DNA of 64,000 nucleotides from Favolaschia claudopus (taxonomy: Eukaryota > Basidiomycota > Agaricomycetes > Agaricales > Mycenaceae): positions 186,001 to 250,000 of the forward strand of contig JAWWNJ010000017.1 in NCBI GenBank assembly GCA_037176885.1, read 5' to 3'. Shown piece after piece: positions 45,920-56,151 of the stretch. The translations under genes and the position numbers were made by a program. Numbering within the stretch: the first letter of the stretch is position 1; the number at the start of each line of letters is the position of its first letter. The notes under the pieces were generated by a model. The model worked only from the letters and a program-made list of their open reading frames with translations, was not told the DNA's origin and did no database searches.

Positions 45920-46596
45920 ATGGAGTTCCCTATGCACCCCGTAGTTGTTACTCAGCCGTCTTCCGAATTCGATAAGAAAATCGCCAGTCCGACCGCCTAC
46001 TCGGAGGCAGAGGTTGACAAGACCGTTCGCCACCTTAGAAACAAACCGGTACGATGTTTCCCTCGCGCTTTCCTCTTGTCCTCAGGTTAACTGTATCGTA
46101 TTGTTAGCACCTCCAGGGTGGAGTGAAAGGGTTTCTGTTTGCCGCCAAGGTCTTCGAAGGGATCGAGGTTCCCGTTCCCTTCCGTATGGGGCCCGGAATG
46201 GTAGCGGTCCCCCAGTTCGCCGACGATCTATACACCGAACTCTGGGTTTCTCGCACTGGGCCTCCTAACATTATGGACTTGTCCAAGGGCAGGGTTACTA
46301 TTCGGGAGTTCCAAGGCGTGCCGCTCGAGCATCCCTATACGATCGTCTTTGTCCCTCAATATGCTGACGAGCTTGCTAACATCAACTCCGTCGTTGGCGA
46401 CCTTCATTGGGTGGGCAACATCCTTGTTGTTAAACATTTAGAGGGGCCCGAGTTCCCTCTCGACGTGCTTCCCACAGACCACTCTATGATTTTCGATATT
46501 GTTCGATGGTGAGTGCTCTGACCCTCTCTTCACTCTTTCTATCGCGTTAATATTCGTGCTAGGTGCTTGCACAAAGGAATGTTGCGGTCGGACTGA
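45920..46596 (+). CDS. Orphan protein of 184 aa
   Basis: Three exons, 45920..46048, 46117..46508 and 46563..46596, all in frame. The protein starts MEFPMHPVVVTQPSSEFDKK. The centre has GVKGFLFAAKVFEGIEVPVP, VPQFADDLYTELWVSR and VPLEHPYTIVFVPQYADELA, suggesting a compact beta-rich or mixed fold. VPQFAD and VPQYAD may be an internal repeat. It ends in RWCLHKGMLRSD. No family is recognised, and no signal peptide or membrane segment is seen. A TATA box sits 83 bp upstream. It lies between the RING pair and another orphan, all on the same strand. Confidence 0.68.
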
Positions 46597-47136
46597 ACGA
46601 TACCTGCTTTTCATTATCCGATCCCACATTTTTATCTGTGTTTCGTGGGGCTTTGTCGGGTACATTAGAAAACGCTTTCAAGCGGGCATGTATTGCTGTC
46701 GATCGGATACTATTCAAACAGTTTTTTTGTTTTTCCCCTCTTTTTTTTTTACCTTTCCTTGCCTCAGTGTTTGCGGTCGTGTTCTCTCCATTAGAGTTTC
46801 TACACCTTCCCCGTCGTCTTGGCACAACATTGCTTGTTCCGGTACGTGTCGCAATGACGTCTCTGTCCGGAATCTCACTGCTCCATAGATTGACCATGCT
46901 TCCGACTCGGCGATGCGTTGACTCCTTCGTGATTCGGCGATGCGTTGACACTTACATCAGATGGCGCAACACGAGGCTACGATCCATCACACGGTAACAG
47001 TCGCTTTTTCGTCCTCGATGTAGATGGATCTGATTGGCCGTTCGTCGCCGGAGCTGCTCAATCTGGCTGGGTTTGTTCGATAACTTAAGTAAAGCACGGA
47101 AATTGAGGTCTAAGCATTTCGTCCCCCTTTGCCTTC
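46597..47136. other. Intergenic spacer with a small direct repeat
   Basis: 540 bp without a supported gene. GGCGATGCGTTGAC occurs twice 28 bp apart near 46906-46950. T-rich runs suggest a 3' UTR in the first half. Confidence 0.45.
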
Positions 47137-48427
47137 ATGTCAGGAATCCGTACGTTTACTACCCGGGGAAGCAGGGCTCCTGCTAGTCCACCGTCTCAGA
47201 CTGTCGTCCTGCCCAGTAGCAAGACCCTCCAACGCGTTGGCGGTTCTGGAGGTGGTTCTGGAGGTGGGGGTGGGGGTGGTATGGAAGGCGGAGACGGTGG
47301 CGACGACGAGGATGATGGTCCTCGCACGGGCTTTTACAAATTCCTGCGTATATTCGACGTCGCGGACCAAGTCTTCAGGCGATTGGGCTTTCGCGAGTTC
47401 CACAGGATGGCATCCACGTACGTGCAGGGGGGAGGGGGGAATTTGACTTGCGCGTTATTTCTTGTGCTGATTAACTTCCTTCCCTTTGCATTTCTAGTAC
47501 CACTGAAACTCAGGTTGCCGCTCGAGTTCATATGCTCAAGCGCATCGAGGACACTATCGTCAACTTCCTTGCTCCCGAGGACTTTGTGCGCAACGAGGAC
47601 CGTCGGCGCCTTCTGTCCGCGTTCTGGAAGCAACTGGACGACTATAATTCTGGCATCCATGGTTCTGCTGTTACATACGCTACTCGAGCTGTCGACAGTA
47701 CCGAGCACTGGACACCGAACAATCTAAACATTAGCATCCCTCGCGGGACGTTTACGCAGTGGAGTGCGTTCTTCGCGTCTATCAAACCCCACTTCATTGC
47801 TACTTCTCTTCCTGTCGGCGAATTTGTTCGCTCTAATGTCCATGCTAGATGGAGCATCGAGCTTCACCCGGTAGGTGCACGCGCGCGCTCTAGTCTTGCC
47901 TGTCACTCAACGCGCATCTTTTTCAGGGACGGCCTATTCTCTTGTTGGAGACTAAGGGCCCGTGTGCGCTGGAGGCTCTCCTTGTCGCCGAGCATACCGC
48001 CAACATGCGCATTATAACCAAGCATTTTCTGACGGTGTTCTACGTCGAAAAATCGTTTGATTACAGAGCTCTAGATGCCTGGCATTATCCTACCATGGCA
48101 GCTAGCAAGACCCTTCATACTCGCGGCGTGCGCAAATCGATTGACAACACGGGTTGGGATTCTCCGTGTGGCTGGGCTTGTCCCATTGTGTGGCGACATC
48201 TTTCTCGTGATGACGGTGTTTACCATTTTCGCCTCACGCAGGATGGCCCCCCACGTCTCAAACCCGCTTATACTGCGACGAAATTGATGTGGAGACTGGG
48301 GGACTCCTGTCTGAACTCGGAATGCGACAATTATGGTGCTAACTACTATCCGTTCGTCGGAGTAAGTGATCTGCTGCCCTCCGATTGCTTTCATTGGTAT
48401 TCATTCGATTGCAACAGTGATTATTGA
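47137..48427 (+). CDS. Orphan protein with Gly-rich acidic N-terminus
   Basis: Exons 47137..47417, 47498..47870 and 47927 onward stay in frame; without a further intron the protein ends at 48427 (about 385 aa). A donor at 48362 spliced to the acceptor at 48417 would give an immediate stop after YYPFVG. The N-terminal 90 residues hold a Gly/Ser-rich run and the acidic block GGDDEDDG. The rest looks globular: FLRIFDVADQVFRRLGFREF, RIEDTIVNFLAPEDFV, TPNNLNISIPRGTFTQWSAF and CGWACPIVWRHLSRDDGVYH. Cys and Trp residues are frequent near the C-terminus (DSCLNSECDNYG). I do not recognise the family. It lies directly upstream of the RNR-like gene. Confidence 0.68.
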
Positions 48428-48544
48428 ATGGTGTTAACGACCCGTGCATTAAACAACCAGACGCGTTCAACACGCGTACGCGCCTCCGTAGCCTTTTTAT
48501 TTAGTTCATTAGTACATCTTTGTCCGTCGTCCGCAATCTATCTG

Positions 48545-48875
48545 CTTGTGCCGTAGGAACCGGCTTAATTTCGATGATGTCATCTCTTGAGAAGTTCTTC
48601 ACGTTCTCTCTCAACATCGTATGCACCAGCTACACTCGGGTGGGTGCATATGCCGTTTTTATACTACTGGTGTTAATTCTTGACAGTGCATGGGCCGCAG
48701 ATGGAACCGCTAGTGCCGTGGGAACCGTTATAATTTCGATGACGTTATTCCTCGAGAAGTTCTTCACATTCTCTCTCAACCTCGGATGCACCAGCGACAC
48801 TTGGGTGAGTGCATATGCCGTTTTTTATGCTAGTGGCGCTAATTCTTGACAGTGCATGGGCCGCAGATGGAACCG
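48545..48875 (+). repeat. Tandem duplication (about 165 bp, two copies) at the 5' end of the RNR-like gene
   Basis: Copy A is about 48545-48709 and copy B about 48710-48875. Both run from GCCGTRGGAACCG through TTTCGATGA, GAGAAGTTCTTCAC, TGCATATGCCGTTTTT and CTTGACAGTGCATGGGCCG to ATGGAACCGCT. Each includes an intron-like GTGNGT...CTTGACAG segment and a copy of the start region (ATGGAACCG) of the RNR-like gene. Only the second start opens into the long frame. Confidence 0.75.
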
Positions 48876-49984
48876 CTATTGGCTCCAGATACTCGACGCT
48901 TCGTTTTGTTTCCGATTCGCTTTCCACAGGTGTGTGAACGATATAACTGCCTGCGCTGAGGATGTTCTAGATATGGGCAATGTATAAGCACGCGCTGAGT
49001 CGGTTCTGGACCGTCGAGGATCTTGATCTTTCTGGCGACCTTATCCACTGGGACACTCGTCTTACCGATGAGGAGAGGCACTTCATCACTACCGTGCTGG
49101 CTTTCTTTGCGTCAGCTGATTGCATATCGGAGGAAAATCCTGTTCAGCGACTTTCGGCTGAAATTCAGAGTGCAGAGGCTAGATGCTTCTACGGCTTTCA
49201 GATGGCTATGGAGAACATCCACGCGGAGACGTACTCATTGCTCATCGATACTTACATTCGAGATGCTGACCTCAAACGTCGAGCGTGTCTTTCTGCCTGC
49301 ACGGTGGCTTATATTGCTCGCAAGGCTGATTGGGTATTCCATTGGCTCTCAGCAGATCGACCTTTCTGTGAACGAATCGTCGCTTTCGCGGCTCTGAAAG
49401 GAATATTTTTTTCTGCTTCTTTTGCGTCTATATGGTGGCTCAAAAGGCGCGGACTCATGCCTGGCCTCACCAGTGCGAACGACCTCATCCGCAGAGACGA
49501 GGCGATGCATACGCGGTTTGCGGTGCTAGTATATTCTCTCCTTCAATCGCATTCTCCCGTTTGTGTCATCACAGACATTGTCTGCAGTGCAGTTGATATC
49601 GAGTGCGAATTTGTGAAAGGTATGGCATTCATGTCACACTCCTATCTCGTTTAAACGGTCTTCAGATGCTCTGCCCGATGGCTTGTCTGGCATGAATCCA
49701 GCTCTCATGGTGCAATACGTCCAATTTGTCGCCGATTCACTCCTTGAGTCATTCTGCCTTGAGAAGTTTTACTCTGTCCGTAATCCGTTCGATTTTATGG
49801 ATGACACTTCGTTCATGGGCAACACGAATGTCTTAGACTCCGAGAAACGGGTCCTTCGATACGCTGTCGGCTCCTTGGGCAGCCAGTCGTCCGCGAGTTT
49901 GTGCGTGTTCTCGTCGCTAGCCGGGGTTATATGGGTACTGATTAGTCTTCTTCGACCTCTAGTTCCACAGACGCTGACTTTTAA
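48867..49984 (+). CDS. Ribonucleotide reductase small subunit homologue (R2-like), one metal ligand replaced
   Basis: Four exons, 48867..48929, 48971..49619, 49666..49900 and 49963..49984, encode about 322 aa from MEPLLAP; eukaryotic R2 is about 390-410 aa. R2 blocks are RRFVLFPI, FWTVEDLDLS, EARCFYGFQMAMENIHAETY, FASIWWLKRRGLMPGL and RRDEAMHTRF. The predicted ligands are Asp in FFASADC, Glu and His in MENIHAE, and Glu and His in RDEAMH. The radical Tyr is in AETYSLL. The sixth ligand, Glu in the usual VEGIFFSGSF, is Lys here (LKGIFFSASF). The last short exon restores the R1-binding tail STDADF at the stop. R2 supplies the tyrosyl radical for dNTP synthesis. Loss of a ligand suggests a changed or regulatory role, as in yeast Rnr4. 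Extra 5' exons are possible. Confidence 0.9.
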
Positions 49985-50107
49985 ATCCCCTCTGTCGTAT
50001 CTCCTCACTTGTACTCGGCCTTGGTCGACCTAGGTCATTGAATTACGTAGCGTTAATTGCCAAATTTGTGATCTTTACAAGATCTTTGTCTCTCTGATCT
50101 TGCCCTC

Positions 50108-51032
50108 ATGTATGGCCGACCTTTGATTGCAATGCAAGCTTCGGTGAAGCGAATGCTATGGAATGACTCAGTAGAGCTCTATTTGAGGCGCATGGACAAC
50201 GACGAACTGTTCCAAACGTCCTTGACTGGCCGTATGGCGGGTCGAAATGTGCATATTTTTTTGGGTATGCGCTTCGATGACGCTGTTCGAAGAGATCGTG
50301 AGTTTCTCTCGGTGTATGCTGTGTCCAATCCTGTTCGTTGAGCGATTCGCCTTTTAGTTAGATATCCTGAAATGCAAGAGGGCATTATTCGACATCGTAA
50401 TTGTTGTTTTCTCCGCATTGTAACTTTCTGCTGATAGCTTGTCTGTTCTAGCTCTTAACGACCGCTATGACGGCGGCCAGATCACTTCGGACACTCTAAT
50501 TTATCTCATGATTCGCCTGCTACCACCTCATTCTCCGACTGCACTTTCCCCAGATGATGCACAGTTGCGCGGACTCATCGTGCAATATCGTCTAAGCAGG
50601 ATTCTCGAGTCCTTCGGCATATATTTTGGGGATATTTTTCTTCTTCATGCTCTGACTGGGACCCTTGTTTCTGGAGAAGCAGTCGAAGCATTGCTCAACG
50701 ATCGCGTCCTCCCTCATCGCATCGACTTTTATTGCGCCAAGCGGCAGCTGTTTAAAGTTGCCAAGTTTCTTAACTTCGCGTGTGGATTCTCCACGCAGAT
50801 GTCGAGCGTCATGTTTACTGAAGGAATTATTCGGTGCGAGATGGTACTCTGCAATGAGCAAGGTGCCCAGATTCGCATCGTGCAGTCAAACTCCGATAAT
50901 CCTTTACATGTAATTCCCGGGTCTGCTATTGCTGGTCAAGGTGAGCCTCTTGGTTGATGGACCTCTCAGCTCTCTGATTCGATTGTCTTCCATCGCCTTC
51001 GTCCATTTCCAGCGCTATTGCTTGAGAAGTAA
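50108..51032 (+). CDS. Nucleotidyltransferase-like protein, short copy (tandem copy 1)
   Basis: Exons 50108..50297, 50358..50396, 50452..50940 and 51013..51032 give about 245 aa. The second exon is 39 nt. The core segment GTLVSGEAVEALLN followed by PHRIDFYC resembles the GS...DxD pattern of nucleotidyltransferase-fold proteins, with SG then a charged D-F-Y. The downstream copy has the same layout with a better match. This copy ends shortly after GSAIAGQ and lacks the 160-residue C-terminal part of its neighbour, so it may be a truncated paralogue. If the final intron is not used, the stop is at 50957. Activity is unproven: the second acidic residue of a DxD pair is not evident here. Confidence 0.7.
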
Positions 51033-51244
51033 ATTATGGCAAATATAGCGGCGAATTTACGTAAACAGTATTATTCTATGTGTATTCTCTTCTGCTTCTT
51101 ACTACGATCTCATGGCCGATCCGTCTCCTCCTTTGACCTCTCCTTCCGTTCCGCGTCAGTTTCGACTCATCCTGGTGGCGGCGTCAATCTCTCACACAGT
51201 GTATATCCACAGCGCAGCAACTCGATGTCTTGAAGTTTTCCGCG

Positions 51245-52634
51245 ATGCAAGTCTCGGTCGGACGACTATTGTATAGCCTTCAAACTGAAGGGTACATGAA
51301 GCTTATGAATTGGAAGCAACTATTTGCTACTTCTCTTCGTTCTCGCATGGCGGCCCGCAATGTCCATTGTTTCGTTGCTAAACATGTGGATTCTGCGTTG
51401 GCTACCCAGTGTGAGGTCCTACCTATGCATCGCGAAGTTGTCCGTCCTTATTGTGATCCTAGTGGCTGCTCCTTCCGCTGTCCAGGCCATCAAAACACAC
51501 CGTGAGCGGTTTCTGATAACATGATCACTGCGCTACTGGCTGAAAAAAATTACAGGTTTCAATCCAGACGGAGGATTGCAGCATAAAAGCGTTGCGTTTA
51601 CATTCAGACGCCTCACTCGTGCCGACTCTGGCACGCTCAGCGCTCAAGATCTCAGGATCCGTACTCTCTTGGCCCAGTACATGATCGTTCACGCGCTCAG
51701 TTTATTTGACCTCTCATACGGCGACATTAAGCTCATGCAGGCGGCTACCGACACTCGAATTTCTGGATCTGTGGTTGCTGCCTTGTTTCACGGAGGGTTT
51801 GAGCCCAATGACCTCGATTTCTATTGTGCTCACGGCTCCGCTGACGATGTGGTGTCGTACATGCGCGAAGTCTGCAGTTACCATCTCGTTTTCGACTCCA
51901 ATCGCGACTATGACGACGTCTTTGGCATCCGTCGCGTTCTCACCATGCGTAACTCAGCCGGCAAGCGCATTAATGTCGTAGAGACCTACTCCGATTACCC
52001 CGTGGACGTTATACTAGGTTTCCACTCGACTCCCCCTCGCGGATGTATCTCGTGGGATAGGTTTTCGCATTTCGAGATCAACCGGCTCAGAAAGGGTGTT
52101 GCGCTTGCGACTCCCACCTCGATGCGCCTCGCCGGCAATGTATTGGATGGACAGGTCCAAATGTGGCGAATTTTGCACAAGTACACGGATCGAGGCTTCG
52201 TCTTCGAATACGATCACCCTATCCCTCACCAGTGTGGGGTCGACATCGACTGCCCCGCCACTGTGCGCACGGTGGACGATGCGGGCTGCCTTCATATAGA
52301 CCTTCTTCCGTGTTCTGTACCAGATGTTACACGACCTCAGCCTCCGTTGTTCACCTGGTCTCTCGCTCCCGTCGGCATTTGCGATTCTGGTCGGATTGGG
52401 GATGTCCCTGTTCACAACATTTATTCCTACCGTGGGTCTAACAATGCATGCATACTCAAGTGAACTAATCCTTTCGTCCTCTGTACAGAATATCGCATGT
52501 TCCGTCGTTTAGCGGCAGCTCTGCTCAAGATGCCTATCCCTCCTGTTAATCTGCTGGAAATTTCGCCATGGGACGATACGGACTATTACTTCAGCGGTTA
52601 CGATGGCTCGGAGGAAGAATCCGAGGAAGTCTAG
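51245..52634 (+). CDS. Nucleotidyltransferase-like protein, long copy (tandem copy 2)
   Basis: Exons 51245..51410, 51463..51501 (39 nt), 51556..52431 and 52489..52634 give about 408 aa. The start MQVSVGRL aligns with MQASVKRM in copy 1. ISGSVVAALF, then FEPNDLDFYC, fits a GS motif followed by a D-L-D pair, as in nucleotidyltransferase-fold (MNT/DNA polymerase beta-like) proteins. Downstream are RVLTMRNSAGKRINVVETYS and HSTPPRGCISWDRFSH. The last exon ends in an acidic tail, GSEEESEEV. The protein probably binds a nucleotide or metal, but substrate and partner are unknown. A 54-codon frame beginning at about 51111 overlaps the 5' end in another frame and is probably leader sequence. Confidence 0.74.
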
Positions 52635-53314
52635 CGAGCTTTCATGATGTTCGTATGTACAGTATTTTCGCCGGATCCTTCCTTCTTCTTCTTCACTTGT
52701 TTTTTGTTTTTCTTTCTTCAAAACCGCTCTTCGATCCAGTGCGCTCCTTGCTTATCTTATCGATGATGTAGTTAATGTCAATTCTTGATCTGAATCATGG
52801 CAGCCTAGGTAAGATCCGGGTTGTGGAGAGTTGTGGAGTCGAACAACTGTGCTGATCCTGGTTGACGAGGTTTCGTGTCAATGGTTATTGCGCTCCGATG
52901 ACTCCGTTTCCGCAGCCAAGCCAATCCCGCCCACCGTTCGTAACGACATTTTTCCTTACTCGATCGCTTCCGGGATCCGTGACATCTTCCTTGTAGGTCC
53001 TCATGTATTTTCAGTGATTCACAAGGCAATTTATCAAGCTGATCTTGATCGCGGATCTTGGTTGTCGTGATGACTCGTGTCACCCGCACAGCTTGGACAT
53101 AACAAATGCCACTCCCATCCAATCCCGCATATCGATTGTGTCAATGACTCGACCGTTGCCCGGACCCGTAAGTTGTCTTGTCTGTCGGTTCTTTGTAGGT
53201 CCGCGTGGCTCAAGTGAGAAATCTTCTGATTCGGGAGCACGATGCAAGGGAATTGCAAATTAGACTTGGTCGGCCAATTAGACCGGGTGCGTTACTCCTT
53301 TTCGTTCTACCCCC
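52635..53314. other. Spacer with possible exon remnants
   Basis: 680 bp with several open frames of 70-100 codons, e.g. 53144 (MTRPLPGP) joining at 53199 to VRVAQVRNLLIREHDAREL. These could not be joined in phase to the next gene at 53315 and may be a small gene or remnant. No repeat is seen. Confidence 0.35.
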
Positions 53315-54144
53315 ATGTCTACTCTATTCCAGCGCTTCCGGAAGGACAGTAGCGTCGCCGCTAATCGCTTTACCCGGATTCTTGCCCATATTCAGTACAA
53401 GGAGCATTTTGACTCCATTAGATCTCACACGAGGAAATCCTCGACATATCGGGAGGCTTTTTCTTTCATCGATTTGCAAGACCCTCCTTTGCCTGTCGTT
53501 GCGCAACGAAATCAGCAACTCCCGCAATTTGTCCGGCGGGAGGTTCCCGTTCTACAAGTACGATTGTTTGGAAGCTTGGTGTCTGCCTCCGAAGTCTTCG
53601 ATGCGGTAGGTCCTGTTCACCATTAGTCTCATGGTTGGTTATTCATCTTCAGCGTGCATGAAACCGGATTGTTGCGATACACGGCCACATTGCGGAATCC
53701 GAACCTGGACGACTCTATTAGCAGACTATTCGCCGATCAATGGGCCACCTTGGAGTCTATCATGCGCATCGATGATGCCGATACGGTGCGCATCCCATCT
53801 TTTGTTCTGTCATTGCTCACGCGGTTATGTATGTATGACGACTCTTCACAGCCTGGCCCAATAACACGGTCTTTTGGGGAGATCTCGTTGCACTGGCAAT
53901 ACATCACGGTAGTCGGATCTAGTCATGCTTGTTCTTTACTGATTTGTTCAAGATTTGGGACACATCACCGTCTTTATTGGACCACGATGTGGGACATGTG
54001 CTCGAGTTGGAAGCGACGTTGCAACGGCATGAGAGTGCCGCTGACGCTGACGGTCTTGTCTCGAAGGCGAGCGCAATTCATTTCTCGACCCTCCTTGATG
54101 TCGAATCATTGCCAGGATTACCGGATCTGGGTTCGTCATCGTGA
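53315..54144 (+). CDS. Orphan protein of 238 aa
   Basis: Exons 53315..53557, 53627..53908 and 53953..54144 are all phase 0 and multiples of 3. The protein starts MSTLFQRFRKDSSVAANRFT, a basic helical region, continues with HTRKSSTYREAFSFIDLQDP, and has FSVHETGLLRYTATLRNPNL, SRLFADQWATLESIMRIDDA and SFVLSLLTRLCMYDDS, probably helical. It ends in VGHVLELEATLQRHES and LPGLPDLGSSS. No family is recognised. The all-phase-0 intron pattern matches the three genes that follow, only 69 bp downstream. The first intron (53558..53626) was chosen because it alone joins the frames. Confidence 0.62.
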
Positions 54145-54213
54145 AAACGACTATTTGCAGTATGTTTAGTTGTCATTGTAATACATCTACTTCTTCTTCC
54201 TTTCCTGCCTGTG

Positions 54214-55128
54214 ATGCCTTCTCGAGCCACGGTCTTGTTCACTTCGGTCAGAGATCCTACTCGATCTACTCTCGCCGTCGACCGCGTTGGAGAGCATTAC
54301 ATCGCTACTCGTGATAAATGTGTCACTGATGTCTGTGGCCCTTTTGATCGTTTTTCCTACAAAGAAATGTTTCATCAAGAAATATACGAGCGTCACCTCA
54401 GTCCGTATCGCATGCAAGTGCCAAGGTACCGGCCTTGCTTCATTGGCTCTGTGGCAGGATCAGAGCTCGCCTATCACGATAATCCTCACATGGCGGAGGT
54501 GAGTATCGCTCTGAATCTACAGTGTTTGTGCGATTCATGTCCTTCAGACTTCTGGATGCTATTGCAATCGAATCCTTCTACAATGCCCTGGTGGGGCAGA
54601 CAGCGAAACCGTTCGATTATTCAATGAACAAGTTCGCGTCTTGGAGGAAATCATTGAAATTGATGTTAAAGAAACGGTGAATATCTGGTCTAACACTTGT
54701 ACTATACCACTAACTCTGTTCCCGTTCTTATTGCCACCTTCCTTTCTCGACCTTATCGTATATTCCAAGCCCGGAGAGGTATTGGGTGGATGGATTCGGT
54801 CGTTGAAAGATGGTTCGAAGGCAATCGAAGTACGTTTTATTTTTTGTTGTGTCTGCGTCGGAGACCCCATCAATACGTTCCCGCTTCATAGGTTTGGACT
54901 TCGCTTAACGATGCTGGTGTTCAGTTCGATTTTCCAGTTGGCAGGGACGTCGAAGTTGTCGTTAATTTATGCAAGGACGAATCTTATGATTGCCCTGTGA
55001 GGGGTGACACCGTTAAGGTCAGTCTAGCTACATCTGACAACTCCCTCCTTCTTATGGTACGGCAGACCTTTAGTCTGTGGCTTCGCAGCCATAACTACCT
55101 GTCGGACGCTGATGTTGGGAGAGCGTGA
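54214..55128 (+). CDS. Tandem orphan family, member 1
   Basis: Five exons, 54214..54498, 54548..54676, 54770..54829, 54892..55017 and 55066..55128, are all multiples of 3 with phase-0 junctions; total 220 aa. The family signature is EHYIATRDKCVT, then FDRFSYKEMF, RMQVPRYRPCFIGSVAG, then CPGGADSETVRLFNEQ in exon 2, VEVVVNLCKDE in exon 4 and TFSLWLRSHNYLS at the end. Members 2 and 3 share each of these blocks and their exon boundaries. The composition is that of a soluble globular protein, with no signal peptide or membrane segment. I do not recognise a known domain. Function unknown. Confidence 0.75.
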
Positions 55129-55208
55129 ATGTTATCGTTTACGTATTCACCATTTGTCTGCCGGTGATCGTCACCTTTCTCAGAGATTAGATTAGATATG
55201 CGCGTACG

Positions 55209-55217
55209 TATATATAG
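55209..55217 (+). promoter_or_regulatory. TATA box of family member 2
   Basis: TATATATAG lies 47 bp before the ATG at 55256. Confidence 0.5.
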
Positions 55218-55255
55218 CCTGGTGTCCTGTGTAGTTCAGTCTTGATACAGTCGCC

Positions 55256-56151
55256 ATGACTCGGACGCTGGCATCAATGTACTTGCGATCCACGGCAACT
55301 ACCTTTCCTCGTCAAATTGCTCTTGACAAGTGTGGTACGGATTTTGTCCTGACCCGCGACCGTACCATTAGATCGGTCCAAGAATTGGCCTCTGGGGAGC
55401 TAGCTCTGGAGCGTTTTACTTATAAATCTGTCGCTGTGGATTTGTTCAATGCTCGCTTTCCTTCTACTACCTTTCGATTGCAAGTGCCGCTTTATGAGGC
55501 CACGTTGATTGGGGAAGTAGTTGACCATCAGCATATCTTTACTTGGAATCCTCTCAATTTGGAGGTACGTGTGTTCCTGCACTGTTGGTCGTTAATGACT
55601 TCTCGTATTGCAATCCAGGGCAAAGGAGGCGAATGCGTCCGCTTGCTCGCTAGATGCCCTCGCACTACAGACAAAGACACGTTGCAGTATTTTAAGATGC
55701 AGGTTCAAGCTCTCCAAGCCATCGTCCAACAGGACTTGACTGAATCGGTCGGTTTTCGCGTGCTCTAATTCGTCGACTCATGGTGCTTTGCCGTAGAACG
55801 GGATTGCTCGTCGCAGCTGGCTTGTTGACGACCCAGACGATGGATTCCTAATTGAAATTTTGGTACGTCATTTTTAATTTAGTCCTCTATTTCAATGAGG
55901 TGATAACCAGACGCGCCAAGGTGGCCATTCCTTGCATTGAATTGCGCAAGCATATCGCGTTCCGAGATGGCCAGGCTTTTCAGGTCACCGTCAATTTGTG
56001 CAAAGACGAGACCTTGTCTGAAAACGGCAGTGTCGACAAGGTATGTAAACCCGTCCTGTTTTTTGGTCCATGACGCTCAGTGTTTTCAAAGTTCTTTTCC
56101 CTCTGGTTCCGGGAATGGAGCGCGCTGTCCGCCTCCGATGTTGGCCGTTGA
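55256..56151 (+). CDS. Tandem orphan family, member 2
   Basis: Five phase-0 exons: 55256..55564, 55619..55747, 55797..55862, 55921..56040 and 56092..56151; total 227 aa. The acceptors at 55920 (CCAAG) and 56091 (CAAAG) were chosen by comparison with members 1 and 3. Shared blocks are GTDFVLTRDRTI, ERFTYKSVA, FRLQVPLYEATLIGEVVD, then CPRTTDKDTLQYFKMQ, FQVTVNLCKDE and FFSLWFREWSALSASD. Exon 2 is 129 nt, as in member 1. A TATA box lies 47 bp before the start, so this copy probably has its own promoter. Function unknown. Confidence 0.78.

Noticed and set aside
47230..47285. Gly/Ser-rich run as a possible minisatellite
   Set aside because: It is in frame inside the 47.1-kb gene and simply encodes a flexible linker.
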